The translations under genes and the position numbers were made by a program. A DNA stretch of 5,333 bases from HGM11367 sp964600435 (GTDB taxonomy: Bacteria; Bacillota; Clostridia; Christensenellales; UBA1242). Shown here piece after piece: positions 1 through 4,976 of the stretch. The notes below the pieces were generated by a model. It was not told the origin of the DNA. It ran no database searches and saw only the letters and a program-made list of their open reading frames with translations. Location of the stretch: the NCBI GenBank assembly GCA_964600435.1, contig CAZRJB010000027.1:1-5333 (forward strand). Direction: 5' to 3'. Numbering within the stretch: the stretch's first letter is position 1; every line of letters begins with the position of its first letter.

Positions 1-29
1 ACAACCCAGATTTATTTGAGTTGTTTTTT
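1..29. terminator. Possible hairpin terminator at the left edge
   Basis: On the plus strand, bases 1-10 can pair with 15-24 (one C/A mismatch at 6/19 and a G-T wobble at 9/16) around a TTTA loop, followed by a run of T to position 29. On the minus strand the same arms pair with a preceding A-run, but the T-run that would follow lies outside the window. It could end the minus-strand DivIVA unit, or a plus-strand gene entering from the left, or both. The remaining bases 30-67 hold no gene I can support. Confidence 0.4.
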
Positions 30-67
30 CACTAGTTTCAAAATGGATAACCCTTGGGCATCTTTTT

Positions 68-901
68 TTAATTGTTATTAAAAAAATCAAAACTTTTCAT
101 GATTGTTTCTAAACTATCTTTTGGATTTACTGCTTCTTTTAAGTCAAAACCGCTTTCGTTTGCTTCTGGAAGAGTTGCTATTTTTGCAGTTAGTTTGTTT
201 GCATAAGCAGAGTCTGGCTCTGAGTCTTGCGTTAAAAATTTGTCTAACAATGATTCATATTTTTCACCTTTTTCAATGCGGGCTTCAAAAATTGGCTTTA
301 TCATGGTTGATTTCTCTTCTAAACCATTTAACTCTGATTGTTTTTGTCGCATATCTTGTGAAAGTTGTTTTCTTGGTCTTGTTTTTGTTTTTACTTCTTT
401 TTTGTTGGACACTTGTTTGTCTAGATATGTATTCATTTTTCCTAGCAACGCCCTCATTGGATCAGACTCTTGCAAAACTGAATTTGTAGAGTTTGAAAAC
501 TTAAAATCTTCTTTTAAATTTAATTTAAGATTTGATTTAAAGTTTGCCATAAGTTGTTTAACATTGTCAATTTCATCCAAATTTGGATATTTTTGAATTA
601 ACTCATTTAACACACTCTCCCAGCGAGAATATAAAATTTCTAGTTCTTCAATTTTTAAGTTATAAACATTTTTGCTACTATTTTCAATTTGTTTTGCTTT
701 TTCAACCGCAGCAGTTAAAGCAATTGAAATGTTATCGCCTTTTTCTTGCATATCTTTTTCTTTTGACTTATACAAGTTGAGTTGGTTTTCTAAAAGCAAA
801 ATTTTATTGTTGGAACTGGTTAGTTGTTCTTCTAAATCATTTATATATTTTGTGACTTCTTCTTTGTTGTAACCATTCCTAGCGGTTTGAAAATCTTTCA
901 T
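68..901 (-). CDS. DivIVA-domain coiled-coil protein
   Basis: This 277-residue soluble protein is probably a scaffold acting at the inner face of the membrane at poles or the septum. Residues 4-25 match the DivIVA N-terminal signature (F4, the ARNGY stretch around G10-Y11, then KEEVTKYINDLEEQL), the part that in known DivIVA/GpsB proteins binds curved membrane. Heptad-like coiled coil follows to about residue 50, and again around 58-105 (the ALTAAVEKAKQIE region). Residues 125-200 are polar, Lys-rich and probably flexible, and a compact acidic/hydrophobic tail (about 250-274) ends in SFDFF. The length exceeds classical B. subtilis DivIVA (164 residues), so it is a DivIVA-like paralogue, not a safe DivIVA orthologue. 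The ATG is preceded by AAGGAG at a 6-nt spacing, embedded in the last codons of the upstream membrane gene, whose TAA abuts this ATG, so translation is probably coupled. Domain call is firm; exact role is inferred. Confidence 0.82.
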   Translation of the reverse strand: MKDFQTARNGYNKEEVTKYINDLEEQLTSSNNKILLLENQLNLYKSKEKDMQEKGDNISIALTAAVEKAKQIENSSKNVYNLKIEELEILYSRWESVLNELIQKYPNLDEIDNVKQLMANFKSNLKLNLKEDFKFSNSTNSVLQESDPMRALLGKMNTYLDKQVSNKKEVKTKTRPRKQLSQDMRQKQSELNGLEEKSTMIKPIFEARIEKGEKYESLLDKFLTQDSEPDSAYANKLTAKIATLPEANESGFDLKEAVNPKDSLETIMKSFDFFNNN

Positions 902-1393
902 TTAATTCTCCTTAAGATTGCGATTTATTCTAAAAATTGCATTTGCCAAAACAAACAATAAAAACACTCCGTTTGCAATTAACATTTGCAAAAAACTTAG
1001 AAATTCTGTTTTGTACATTACAAGTAGTATACATTCAATTGCTAAAATTGCAAATAGTTTAAAATGAATTTTTTGTCTAAAAAAAGCGAATACTGCAAAA
1101 CTTGCCAACGAAAAACTCAAAATGTAAAACGGGTAAAAAAATCTGAAAGTTAAACCATTGAATTTTTGAAAAAATGAAAACAGCCCAAAAGTTGTTAGAA
1201 GTGTAGAATAATATAGCGAGGAATCCAATTTAAACATTATGCAATAAACAAAAGTATAAACACCTAAAAACAAGCATGCAATGCTAAACCAATAGTTATA
1301 CAATTGAATATTGTTTATGACAACAAACATCAACCCCACAAAAGTTGCTGTTAAAAGCAATGCACAAAACAATAATATTTTAGTTTTTTTCAC
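902..1393 (-). CDS. Small polytopic membrane protein of unknown function
   Basis: I do not recognise a family. The 163-residue product is very hydrophobic and Phe/Leu-rich, with about six likely membrane helices (roughly residues 5-25, 33-53, 59-77, 83-104, 109-126 and 129-154), short Lys/Arg-containing loops and a basic tail (RINRNLKEN). I place the start at the GTG at 1391-1393 (MKKTKILLF): GGAG lies 5 nt upstream at 1399-1402, and the lysines directly precede the first helix. The longer frame begins at a TTG at 1427-1429 without a good ribosome site and would add 12 residues that only repeat lgt coding sequence in another frame. With the GTG start it overlaps lgt by 14 nt and abuts the DivIVA-like gene, so it is the middle gene of a tightly coupled three-gene unit. 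That position suggests a membrane partner for a neighbour, but no catalytic motif is visible. Confidence 0.75.
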   Translation of the reverse strand: MKKTKILLFCALLLTATFVGLMFVVINNIQLYNYWFSIACLFLGVYTFVYCIMFKLDSSLYYSTLLTTFGLFSFFQKFNGLTFRFFYPFYILSFSLASFAVFAFFRQKIHFKLFAILAIECILLVMYKTEFLSFLQMLIANGVFLLFVLANAIFRINRNLKEN

Positions 1394-2156
1394 TTGCACT
1401 CCGTTTTTGTTTAGTATACACAAAAACAAAGATTGCTATTCCTGCAACAAATGACACAACACTTGCAATGCTGCTTAGTTTTAAGCCAAAAATCATTAAA
1501 TTGTAGGTTGGTTCTCTAAGAGGTTCAAGAATGAACCTTATTAAGCCATAAGAAAACAAATATGCACTTGTTACATAACCTTTTGTTGTGGTTTTTTTAA
1601 GCAACAAAAGCAACACAGCAAAAATTGCAAGATTAATTAGAAATTCGTAAAAAAACAATGCATAGTGCCACTCACCATTTTCAAGCAAAACAGCAAATGG
1701 AAACCATTGCCAAGATGGATTTGAAACAATTTCGCCATACACTTCTTGATTGAAAAAGTTGCCCCATCTGCCCAAAGCCTGCCCCAAAATTAAAGAAACA
1801 CAAGCAACGTCAGTTACATCTAAAAAACTTTTTTTGTGAACAAGGCAAAACAAATAAACACCTAATGCGCCACCTAAAACGCCGCCATAAATTGACATGC
1901 CCCCTTCCCAAGTTTTGAAAATTTCTACAAAACTATATGCATGGTCTGCACCTAAAACATATATAAGCCTTGCACCAACAACAGCCAAAGGCAAAATGTA
2001 TAGTGCAAGAGTAAAAATGTCTTCCGATTTTAAATTTCTAAGTTTAGAATGATAGCAAGCAAGAATGATGCCAAGAAGCATGCAACTTGCCATTATAACC
2101 CCATAAAACTTGACAGTTAAGCCAAAAACTGAAAAACTATTTATTATATTTAACAT
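1380..2156 (-). CDS. lgt: Prolipoprotein diacylglyceryl transferase
   Basis: Lgt is an integral membrane enzyme that moves diacylglycerol from phosphatidylglycerol to the lipobox cysteine of prolipoproteins, the first step of lipoprotein maturation. The 258-residue length is normal. The Lgt signature is clear at residues 125-141 (GQALGRWGNFFNQEVYG, with R130, N133, N136 and E138). Upstream are KFYGVIMA (residues 16-23) and WEGGMSIYGGVLGG (83-96); near the end are YE at 170-171 and YGLIRFILEPLREP (203-216, with R207, E211 and R214), matching the second essential arginine region. Hydrophobic segments fit a seven-helix protein. The position of the E. coli His103 (GGMSFHGG) is Tyr90 here; I believe Tyr also occurs in other Bacillota Lgt proteins, so I read the gene as intact. 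There is no Shine-Dalgarno before the ATG, and a promoter ends 7 nt upstream, suggesting a leaderless message. It is first of three tightly packed genes. Confidence 0.97.
   Translation of the reverse strand: MLNIINSFSVFGLTVKFYGVIMASCMLLGIILACYHSKLRNLKSEDIFTLALYILPLAVVGARLIYVLGADHAYSFVEIFKTWEGGMSIYGGVLGGALGVYLFCLVHKKSFLDVTDVACVSLILGQALGRWGNFFNQEVYGEIVSNPSWQWFPFAVLLENGEWHYALFFYEFLINLAIFAVLLLLLKKTTTKGYVTSAYLFSYGLIRFILEPLREPTYNLMIFGLKLSSIASVVSFVAGIAIFVFVYTKQKRSASEKN
1399..1402 (-). promoter_or_regulatory. Ribosome binding site that fixes the GTG start
   Basis: GGAG inside the 3' end of lgt, 5 nt before the GTG at 1391-1393. It supports the shorter 163-residue reading of the membrane protein over the TTG at 1427-1429. 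Confidence 0.65.
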
Positions 2157-2163
2157 AGATTGA

Positions 2164-2192
2164 ATTATACTATTGTTTTTTTACAAACGCAA
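2164..2192 (-). promoter_or_regulatory. Promoter of the lgt unit, almost touching the start codon
   Basis: On the minus strand, TTGCGT (2187-2192) and a perfect TATAAT (2164-2169) are separated by exactly 17 bp, the optimal sigma-A arrangement. Only 7 nt lie between the -10 box and the lgt ATG, which places the transcription start at about 2157-2156, at the ATG itself. The whole element sits in the 40-bp gap after the peptidase stop codon, so lgt has its own promoter, although read-through from the peptidase gene is possible because no terminator hairpin is visible between them. Confidence 0.72.
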
Positions 2193-2196
2193 CTTT

Positions 2197-3333
2197 TTAT
2201 TGCAAATTGAATTGAACAACTCCATAACCTTCTTCAAATTTGCTTTTTAAAATTGATTTTGCATTGTATATTAAAAACGATTTTATTTGTTCTGGTGTTG
2301 CTTGTGGATATTTTTCATATATTAAAGCACACAAACCAGCAACCATTGGGGTTGCAACACTTGTTCCACTCATTTGTCGATAACCACCTTTATGCGAGCA
2401 AGATGTAATGTTTACGCTTGGCGCTATAACGTCTGGTTTTATTCGGTTTAGTGCTGGCCCTCTCGAAGAGAAATCTGCAACATCAAATAGTTTTTCGCTA
2501 TATTCTCCAAACTCGTTTCTGTTGTCGTTTAATCCGCCAACTGTTATAATTTTTCTGCTAATGCCAGGGCTTTTGATTGTTTGATATTTTGGTCCTGAGT
2601 TCCCTCCTGCACTAACAATTGTTATTCCTTCTTGCCAAAGTTTTTCTGCACCTTTCATAATTGGGTCGTTGTTACCAAGCGGTTCACTTCCAAAACTCAT
2701 GCAAACCACTTTTATGTTAAAATCAATATGATTTTCATAAACCCATTGCATTGCTTCCAAAATTGTTACCGCCGTTGCTTCTCCTTTTTCATTTAAAGCC
2801 TTTAATGAAATTATGTTTGTGGCGGGAGCAATTCCTGCATATTTTTTTGCACTAACAATGCCACTGCCAGAAGCAACTCCAGCAACAAATGTGCCATGTC
2901 CGTTGTCGTCATATGCTGTTTTAAAACCGCTAACAAAATCACAAAAACCTATGATTCTGTTTTTGTTTAGCATGAAATCTAAGTGTGGGTTTATTCCTGT
3001 ATCTATAAAAGCAATTGTTACACCTTTGCCTGTTAAATTGGTTTTATCTGCCAGAATTATTTTTTTTGAAACGTCCATTAATGCACTAACGTTTGCAACC
3101 GAAGATATGTACGAAATAAATTTTTGTTCTGCGGCAAATTTAATTTTTTCTGAACTAAAACAAACGGCATATGCATTTAAAATTGAAAAGTCTTTTATTA
3201 TTTTAACATTGTTATCTTTAAAAAACTTTAATGCCTTTGCTTTGTCGTGATAATAAACAATGCACTCTAGTGTGCATTCTTTTTGCGATAACGCTACAAA
3301 TTTTAACAATTTATTATCTATTTTGTTTATCAT
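2197..3333 (-). CDS. Subtilisin-like S8 serine peptidase, no signal peptide
   Basis: This 378-residue endopeptidase has a complete subtilisin catalytic set: Asp111 (IAFIDTGINPH), His146 (DDNGHGTFVAG), the oxyanion Asn245 (SAGGNSGP) and the nucleophile Ser325 (MSGTSVATPM). FSSRGP (288-293), which commonly flanks the substrate pocket in S8 enzymes, is also present. Residues about 22-85 resemble an inhibitor-I9-type propeptide (the FSILNAYAVCFSSEKI region), so self-cleavage near residues 85-100 is plausible. No signal peptide, lipobox or membrane segment is visible, which suggests a cytoplasmic enzyme in the manner of B. subtilis AprX or IspA, or non-classical release; this is inferred. The ATG overlaps the upstream stop as TAATG, and the nearest AAGGA-type site is about 20 nt away, so translation probably depends on coupling to the 87-residue protein. 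That protein may be a regulator or partner, but nothing in its sequence proves it. Confidence 0.95.
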   Translation of the reverse strand: MINKIDNKLLKFVALSQKECTLECIVYYHDKAKALKFFKDNNVKIIKDFSILNAYAVCFSSEKIKFAAEQKFISYISSVANVSALMDVSKKIILADKTNLTGKGVTIAFIDTGINPHLDFMLNKNRIIGFCDFVSGFKTAYDDNGHGTFVAGVASGSGIVSAKKYAGIAPATNIISLKALNEKGEATAVTILEAMQWVYENHIDFNIKVVCMSFGSEPLGNNDPIMKGAEKLWQEGITIVSAGGNSGPKYQTIKSPGISRKIITVGGLNDNRNEFGEYSEKLFDVADFSSRGPALNRIKPDVIAPSVNITSCSHKGGYRQMSGTSVATPMVAGLCALIYEKYPQATPEQIKSFLIYNAKSILKSKFEEGYGVVQFNLQ

Positions 3334-3596
3334 TATTTTAATTGCTCTAATATTTCCTTCATTTTTATTTTTTGAGATTCATTTAAAAACGGCGAAACTT
3401 GATTTAGCATGCCACAAAGCGAATCGTAATCAAATGTTCCGTCTTGTTTTTGTTTTGCAACATGACTTAAAAGTTCTTTAATTAACTCGTCTTCTGATTT
3501 GTCTTTATATTCATTATATAAACTTTCAACTTTTTTGCTACCTTGTTTTAAATCGTGCCCTGAAATGTTTTTATTGCTAAAATCTTTAAAACCCAT
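3333..3596 (-). CDS. Small soluble protein of unknown function, upstream of the S8 peptidase
   Basis: The function is not recognised. The 87-residue product is charged and probably helical: a polar start (MGFKDFSNKNISGHDLKQGSKK) is followed by amphipathic segments at about 22-48 (VESLYNEYKDKSEDELIKELLSHVAKQK), a turn at QDGTFDYD, then a helix-turn-helix-like pair to the end (SLCGMLNQVSPFLNESQKIKMKEILEQLK). It has one cysteine (about residue 61) and no membrane segment or signal. The start is well supported: AAAGGAG at 3603-3609 lies 6 nt before the ATG. It is first in a two-gene unit, and its TAA shares a base with the peptidase ATG. Such tight coupling suggests a peptidase partner, such as a modulator or substrate, but this is only inferred. 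It is transcribed from one half of the symmetric divergent promoter region that it shares with the 109-residue gene. Confidence 0.8.
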   Translation of the reverse strand: MGFKDFSNKNISGHDLKQGSKKVESLYNEYKDKSEDELIKELLSHVAKQKQDGTFDYDSLCGMLNQVSPFLNESQKIKMKEILEQLK

Positions 3597-3608
3597 AAAA
3601 AACTCCTT

Positions 3609-3638
3609 TTAACAATAATTTATATGTTTGCATATAAA
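3609..3638 (+). promoter_or_regulatory. Divergent promoter, plus-strand half
   Basis: TTAACA (3609-3614), an 18-bp spacer and TATAAA (3633-3638) predict a start near 3645, about 15 nt before the ATG at 3660 and just before the AAAGGA ribosome site (3647-3652). The two promoters overlap fully, so RNA polymerase bound for one direction should exclude the other. Confidence 0.55.
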
Positions 3639-3648
3639 TAAATGTTAA
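3619..3648 (-). promoter_or_regulatory. Divergent promoter, minus-strand half
   Basis: TTAACA (3643-3648), an 18-bp spacer and TATAAA (3619-3624) on the minus strand predict a start near 3612, about 16 nt before the ATG of the 87-residue gene and just ahead of its ribosome site. The layout mirrors the plus-strand promoter about the same centre (3628.5). The boxes are moderate matches, supported mainly by position and symmetry. Confidence 0.55.
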
Positions 3649-3659
3649 AGGAATACACA

Positions 3660-3989
3660 ATGATTGATTCAAATAAAAACAATTACACATCCGACTATCC
3701 GCCAGTTTTTTTTACAAATCCAAAATATGAACAACAGGTGCAAAATAATTCTGGATTTTTAAGCAATATTTTAAATTCTGATTTAATAAAGCAATTTTTG
3801 CCACTTTTTTTTGGCGGAAAATCAAATAATAACTTGAATTTTTTATCAATTTTACAAAATATAAATCCAAATTTAAATGAAATGATTAAATCGTTAAATG
3901 TTCTTAATTCAAACTCAAAAGAAAGCAAAAATGACAAGTCGGAAGAAGCCACAAACATTATTGATTTAAGTGAATACGATAATCTTTAA
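3660..3989 (+). CDS. Asn-rich protein of unknown function
   Basis: No family is recognised. I start the 109-residue product at the ATG at 3660 (MIDSNKNN) because AAAGGA at 3647-3652 lies 7 nt upstream; the earlier in-frame ATG at 3642 has no ribosome site, would place this site inside coding sequence, and lies just before the predicted transcript start. The protein has a polar N-terminus with YPPVFFTNPKYEQQ (about 13-26), a hydrophobic stretch with a GG turn around 34-53 (FLSNILNSDLIKQFLPLFFGG), an Asn/Leu-rich middle containing NINPNLNEMIKSLN, and an acidic tail (TNIIDLSEYDNL). Asn is very frequent, partly reflecting AT-rich codons. The short hydrophobic stretch is too interrupted to call a membrane helix with confidence. 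It is divergent from, and shares mirror-image control with, the 87-residue gene, suggesting linked expression. I would call it a hypothetical but probably real protein. Confidence 0.65.
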   Translation: MIDSNKNNYTSDYPPVFFTNPKYEQQVQNNSGFLSNILNSDLIKQFLPLFFGGKSNNNLNFLSILQNINPNLNEMIKSLNVLNSNSKESKNDKSEEATNIIDLSEYDNL

Positions 3990-4009
3990 ATTATTTTTTA
4001 AAATTATGA

Positions 4010-4032
4010 CAAATTAATTTAATTGTTTTTTT
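4010..4032 (+). terminator. Weak AU-rich terminator candidate
   Basis: CAAATTA and TAATTG (within 4010-4025) can form a six-pair stem with one bulged A, followed by seven T residues (4026-4032), 21 nt after the stop of the 109-residue gene. The stem has almost no GC, so termination may be inefficient and some transcripts may continue into the phosphodiesterase gene. Confidence 0.3.
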
Positions 4033-4070
4033 AGTCTCATTTGCATTTTTATAAAAATTTTCAAAAAGTA

Positions 4071-4099
4071 TTGTAATTTCAACCTAAATTTGATATAAT
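4071..4099 (+). promoter_or_regulatory. Promoter of the glycerophosphodiester phosphodiesterase gene
   Basis: TTGTAA (4071-4076) and a perfect TATAAT (4094-4099) are 17 bp apart, with a TG one base before the -10 box (extended -10). The start should fall near 4105-4107, giving a leader of only about 11-13 nt that begins at the AAGGAG ribosome site (4107-4112), itself 5 nt before the ATG at 4118. No operator-like repeat is visible. Confidence 0.8.
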
Positions 4100-4117
4100 G
4101 TTCTATAAGGAGAAATT

Positions 4118-4846
4118 ATGGAAATTTTTAATTCGTGGCTTGTTAAAGATTATATTGCTCACAGAGGTCTTCATGATGATGCAAATCCAGAAAATTCACT
4201 TGGAGCTTTTGCAAAAGCAATTGAAGAAGGTTATGCAATTGAATTAGATGTTCAACAAATTGCAGACGGAACTGTTGTTGTTTTTCACGATAGCACTCTT
4301 TCTAGGGTAACTGGCAAAGATGGTTATGTTAAAAACTTATTAAAGTCTGAACTTTGTGACTATAAACTTTTAAACTCAAACTTTTGCATTCCAACACTTG
4401 AAGAAGTTTTAAGCCTTATAGATGGGCAAGTTCCTTTGCTTATTGAAATAAAAAATGAGGGCAAAGTTGGCGAACTTGAAAAGGCAACATTAAACATTTT
4501 AAAAAAATATAACGGAGAATATGCAATTCAATCGTTCAACCCCTATTCTCTTGAGTGGTTTAAAATTAATGCCCCAAAGGTTTGGCGTGGGCAATTGTCT
4601 TCTTATTTTAAAGGTGAAAATTTGTCTTTTATTAAAAAGTTTGTGTTAAAACGAATGTTGTTAAACAAAAAAGTTTCTTGCCCAAATTTTATATCATACA
4701 ATGCACAAAATTTGCCAAACAGACATGTTAAAATTTATAAAAAACTTCCTCTTTTGGCTTGGTGTGTTCGTTCACAAACCGAATATATGAAAGTTGTTAA
4801 ACACTGCGATAATATAATTTTTGAAAACTTTGAACCAAAAATTTAG
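4118..4846 (+). CDS. Glycerophosphodiester phosphodiesterase (GDPD family)
   Basis: GDPD enzymes hydrolyse glycerophosphodiesters (deacylated phospholipid head groups) to glycerol-3-phosphate and an alcohol, using a TIM-barrel fold and a divalent metal. The family motifs are intact in this 242-residue protein: IAHRG with His15 and Arg16, PENSLGAF with Glu25-Asn26, ELDVQ with metal-type Glu42 and Asp44, and VVFHDSTLSRVTG with catalytic-type His57. PTLEEVLSL (92-100), LIEIKNE with Glu110 and Lys112, AIQSFNP (136-142) and LAWCVR (213-218) follow in the expected order along the barrel. The length is close to that of E. coli UgpQ (247). With no signal peptide or membrane segment it should be cytoplasmic, acting on taken-up or turned-over head groups. 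It is monocistronic, with its own promoter and a strong terminator, and no glycerol-phosphate transporter genes are adjacent. Substrate preference cannot be read from the sequence. Confidence 0.95.
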   Translation: MEIFNSWLVKDYIAHRGLHDDANPENSLGAFAKAIEEGYAIELDVQQIADGTVVVFHDSTLSRVTGKDGYVKNLLKSELCDYKLLNSNFCIPTLEEVLSLIDGQVPLLIEIKNEGKVGELEKATLNILKKYNGEYAIQSFNPYSLEWFKINAPKVWRGQLSSYFKGENLSFIKKFVLKRMLLNKKVSCPNFISYNAQNLPNRHVKIYKKLPLLAWCVRSQTEYMKVVKHCDNIIFENFEPKI

Positions 4847-4934
4847 TCACAAATCTTTTTTTAAAACAGTTTAGTGTAAATTTGCTTGTTTAATGAAAAA
4901 AAACTAATTTTATTCGCTTTATTCTTGTGTATAT

Positions 4935-4973
4935 AAAAAACATGTTAGAACGTTTTGTTCAACATGTTTTTTT
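4935..4973. terminator. Strong bidirectional terminator between convergent genes
   Basis: A 12-bp perfect stem (4935-4946 with 4961-4972, AAAAAACATGTT and its complement) is extended, after a single bulged A at 4947, by GAAC/GTTC (4948-4951 with 4957-4960) around a GTTTT loop. The T-run at 4967-4973 serves the plus-strand phosphodiesterase. The A-run at 4935-4940 becomes a T-run on the minus strand and serves the gene ending at 4977. The rest of the 4847-4934 gap shows no gene or clear signal. Confidence 0.9.
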
Positions 4974-4976
4974 GTT

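Larger units (their letters stand above)
3608..3649. repeat. Large dyad spanning the divergent promoters
   Basis: The arms 3608-3626 and 3631-3649 are inverted copies matching at 17 of 19 positions, with a 4-bp centre (TTTG). The inner 9 bp (ATTTATATG / CATATAAAT, 3618-3639) match perfectly. The symmetry covers both -10 and -35 boxes and runs into both ribosome sites. It could reflect duplicated promoter halves, a dimeric regulator's site, or both. It lacks a GC-rich stem and does not look like a terminator. Confidence 0.8.

Noticed and set aside
1..67. Short minus-strand frames after the DivIVA-like gene, including one open to the left edge and an MPKGYPF peptide
   Set aside because: They are too short to judge, have no ribosome site before the candidate starts, and overlap the possible terminator hairpin.
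44..69. Second hairpin with a following T-run on the plus strand
   Set aside because: The stem around CCCTTGGG has mismatches and a very small loop, so a real terminator is not supported.
103..872. Plus-strand frames at 103-489, 240-596, 583-780 and 672-872
   Set aside because: They lie antisense to the DivIVA-like gene, are Leu/Phe/Ser-rich as expected from reverse-complemented Lys/Glu/Asn codons, and lack ribosome sites or recognisable motifs.
1394..1429. Extended TTG start for the membrane protein
   Set aside because: There is no ribosome site for the TTG, and the added residues overlap lgt coding; the GTG at 1391-1393 has GGAG at good spacing and a typical Lys-Lys-hydrophobic beginning.
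2813..3250. 145-codon plus-strand frame
   Set aside because: It is antisense to the S8 peptidase, whose catalytic motifs establish the minus strand as coding.
3260..3481. 73-codon plus-strand frame across the peptidase/87-residue gene junction
   Set aside because: It is antisense to two supported genes and has no ribosome site or motif.
3642..3659. Upstream ATG for the 109-residue protein
   Set aside because: It would place the AAAGGA ribosome site inside the gene and would sit ahead of the predicted transcript start.
3695..3958. 87-codon minus-strand frame
   Set aside because: It is antisense to the 109-residue gene, with no ribosome site and a Phe/Lys-rich shadow composition.
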